Positions 62,166-64,000 of a stretch of 64,000 nt of DNA are shown piece after piece. Origin of the DNA: Burkholderia sp. WP9 (GTDB lineage: Bacteria; Pseudomonadota; Gammaproteobacteria; Burkholderiales; Burkholderiaceae); NCBI RefSeq assembly GCF_900104795.1, contig NZ_FNTG01000002.1, forward strand, positions 62,001 through 126,000. The letters are read 5' to 3'. Within the stretch, counting starts at the first letter, position 1. Every line of letters begins with the position of its first letter. The position numbers and the translations under genes were made by a program. The notes beneath the pieces are model-generated. The model was not told the origin of the DNA and ran no database searches. It saw only the letters and a list, made by a program, of their open reading frames with translations.

Positions 62166-63785
62166 ATGACCTATGTCACAACGCAGGCGACGCCAAGCCG
62201 CCGCGGCGCGCGCCTGTTCAAAGGCGCGCTCGGTCTGGCAGTCACCCTGATCGTTACACTGTTTGCTGCGCACGCGCAGGCGCAGACTCGCGGCGGCACG
62301 CTCAATTTCATCGTTACGCCGGAGCCAACCGCGCTCGTGGACCTCGCCACCACGGCGACCAACGTGCTCAAGGTCAGCCCGAAAGTCGTGGAAGGCTTGC
62401 TGGAATACGACTTCAAGTTTCAACCGAAAGCTTCGCTCGCCACCTCGTGGGAAGTGAGCGACGACAGCCGCAAATACGTTTTCCATCTGCGCCGCGGCGT
62501 GAAATGGCACGACGGCAAGCCCTTCACGTCCGCCGACGTAGCGTATTCGATCCAGACGCTCCGGCAGGTGCACCCGCGCGCCAAGACCACCTTCGCCAAC
62601 GTTACCGATGTCGCGACGCCGGACCCTTATACCGTTGTCATCACGCTGTCGAAGCCGGCACCGTATCTGATCAAGGCGTTCTCTTCGTCGGAAACGCCGA
62701 TCGTGCCGAAGCATATCTACGAAGGCACCGACGTGCTGACCAACCCCGCGAATAACGCGCCGATCGGAACCGGTCCGTTTCGCTTCGTCAAATGGGTGCG
62801 CGGCAGCTATGTCGAATACGTGCGCAACGACGACTACTGGGACAAAGGCAAGCCGTGGCTCGATCGCATTGTCGTCAAGGTGATCAACGATCCGGCCGCC
62901 CGCACCGTCGCTTTCGAAGACGGTTCCGTGGACCTGAGCGGCGACTCGCCCGTGCCGCTGTCCGATCTGGAGCGCCTCAAAGCCAACCCGAAGCTCGGAC
63001 TCGAGACTCGCGGCTACGAGTTCCAGGCGGGCGTGGCGCGTATCGAGTTCAACCTCGACAACCCGGTATTGAAGAATCCGAAAGTGCGTCAGGCAATTGC
63101 TTCGGCGCTGGATCGTGAAGTGATTCGCAAGGTGATCTACTACGGCTACGCGACGCCGCTCGCCAGCCCGATCATTCCGTCGAGCCCCTACTACGACCCG
63201 GCGCCCACGCCCTATCCATTCAACGTGGAGCGTGCCAACGCGTTGCTCGACGAAGCGGGCTATCCGCGCAAAGCCGACGGCACGCGTTTCGCCCTTACCG
63301 TCGACCCCTTGCCGATCGGCGATCTGCCAGCGCGCACCGCCGCCTATGTCAAGTCGGCCCTCGCCCGTGTCGGCATTGCCGTCACCGTTCGCAGCCAGGA
63401 TTTGCCTGCTTATCTGAAGCGAATCTACACCGACCGCGATTTCGATTTCTCGATCAATGGCATGAGCAATCTGTTCGATCCGGTGGTTGGTGTGGCACGT
63501 CTCTACACGACCAGCAATTTCCGGCGTGGCGTGCCCTTCACCAACGGCTCCCATTACAGCAATCCGGAGATCGATCAATTGTTCTCGCAGGTCGCCGAAG
63601 AAACCGACAACGCAAAACGCAAGCAACTCTTCTCGCAGATTCAGCGCATTCTCGAACGCGATCTGCCGGACATCAATCTGGTGTCGCCGCAATACCTGAC
63701 CGTCTACTCGCGCGCGGTGCATAACCATACGACCTCGCCGGACGGCGTGTCGTCCAGTTTCGCCGACGTGTGGCTGCAACGCTAA
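62166..63785 (+). CDS. Peptide/nickel-class (DppA-type) ABC binding protein, paralogue
   Basis: Periplasmic binding protein of 539 residues. It parallels the protein at 57713: [94 protein letters not shown]. The signal peptide is about 1-39. The start is the ATG at 62166, 41 bp after the DszB-like gene; no good ribosome site is seen. An aldo/keto reductase gene follows 38 bp on. No permease is visible in the window. Confidence 0.88.
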   Translation: MTYVTTQATPSRRGARLFKGALGLAVTLIVTLFAAHAQAQTRGGTLNFIVTPEPTALVDLATTATNVLKVSPKVVEGLLEYDFKFQPKASLATSWEVSDDSRKYVFHLRRGVKWHDGKPFTSADVAYSIQTLRQVHPRAKTTFANVTDVATPDPYTVVITLSKPAPYLIKAFSSSETPIVPKHIYEGTDVLTNPANNAPIGTGPFRFVKWVRGSYVEYVRNDDYWDKGKPWLDRIVVKVINDPAARTVAFEDGSVDLSGDSPVPLSDLERLKANPKLGLETRGYEFQAGVARIEFNLDNPVLKNPKVRQAIASALDREVIRKVIYYGYATPLASPIIPSSPYYDPAPTPYPFNVERANALLDEAGYPRKADGTRFALTVDPLPIGDLPARTAAYVKSALARVGIAVTVRSQDLPAYLKRIYTDRDFDFSINGMSNLFDPVVGVARLYTTSNFRRGVPFTNGSHYSNPEIDQLFSQVAEETDNAKRKQLFSQIQRILERDLPDINLVSPQYLTVYSRAVHNHTTSPDGVSSSFADVWLQR

Positions 63786-63823
63786 CCCTCTCCCGATTCA
63801 CTCTCTCACGGAATTCGACTCAC

Positions 63824-64000
63824 ATGGAATACAGACAACTCGGCCGCAGCGGCATCAAGGTCTCGACGCTGACGCTCGGCACGATGATGTTCGGCGGCCC
63901 CACCGAGGAAGCAAGCGCCGCGCGCATCATCGATCAGGCTCAGGAGCACGGCGTGAATTCGATCGATACGGCGGACGTGTACGCCAAAGGCGAGTCCGAG
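63824..64000 (+). CDS. Aldo/keto reductase, 3' end cut by window
   Basis: N-terminal 59 codons of an NADPH-dependent oxidoreductase: [20 protein letters not shown], then the catalytic Asp and Tyr in [14 protein letters not shown]. The pattern fits the aldo/keto reductase superfamily (Tas/YghZ/AKR11-13 branch). It follows a binding-protein gene in the same operon. The remainder is outside the window. Confidence 0.85.
   Translation, partial: MEYRQLGRSGIKVSTLTLGTMMFGGPTEEASAARIIDQAQEHGVNSIDTADVYAKGESE

Overview
The window is high-GC betaproteobacterial DNA that fits Burkholderia or Paraburkholderia. The indications are LivHM/SfnB/SsuD-type organosulfur genes, a DUF4148 protein, a YeeE/YedE pair under a BigR-type regulator, a SrpI-type encapsulin, and the codon and GC style. 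No rRNA or tRNA genes and no CRISPR array were seen. The left edge cuts a urea/amide-type ABC permease and the right edge cuts an aldo/keto reductase.

Layout. (1) 1-2350, minus strand: a branched-chain/urea/amide-type ABC permease (partial) and its binding protein, behind a promoter and a leader that looks like an ANTAR-protein antitermination element. (2) 2.9-21 kb: an accessory stress and metal block. It holds an MFS transporter, a CreA-family protein, PPK2, a cation diffusion facilitator, arsDA, a Met/His-rich exported protein with an AhpD-like partner, a persulfide-response locus (bigR plus two YeeE/YedE genes plus a TSUP remnant), a metallophosphoesterase, two small envelope proteins and dmeRF. 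The YeeE/YedE pair is broken by two insertion sequences, an IS5-group and an IS4/IS50-group element. Their exact ends and target duplications can be read, and the pre-insertion sequence can be rebuilt. Three FNR/CRP-like dyads sit in this block. (3) 20.5-30.7 kb: a DJ-1/PfpI protein, two alpha/beta hydrolases, a DUF4118 protein, a MipA/OmpV protein, a four-repeat membrane protein, a PmrA/QseB-like two-component system and an exported phosphodiesterase. Three PmrA-type CTTAAG-N5-CTTAAG boxes tie the two-component genes to two flanking genes.

(4) 30.8-64 kb: a large sulfur-scavenging region. It contains ssuD, a DszA/NtaA-family monooxygenase and two SfnB-family flavoproteins in one operon, a polar amino-acid ABC transporter without its ATPase, and a second DszA-like enzyme. 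A family 2A encapsulin locus follows (rhodanese, serine acetyltransferase, XRE regulator, SrpI shell, cysteine desulfurase cargo). Next come a LivHM-fusion ABC transporter with its binding protein, a LysR regulator with a flavoprotein and a CMD/AhpD pair, a second LivK-type binding protein, two peptide/nickel-class binding proteins, an LLM monooxygenase and a DszB-like desulfinase homologue.

The sulfur genes form a coherent programme: uptake of organosulfur compounds, flavin-dependent C-S cleavage, and cysteine sulfur handling in a protein nanocompartment. A shared element, AATCG-N9-ATAAGC, lies upstream of three of these units and may be the site of a common sulfur-starvation regulator. Functions are inferred from sequence families; substrates of the transporters and monooxygenases are not proven by the sequence.
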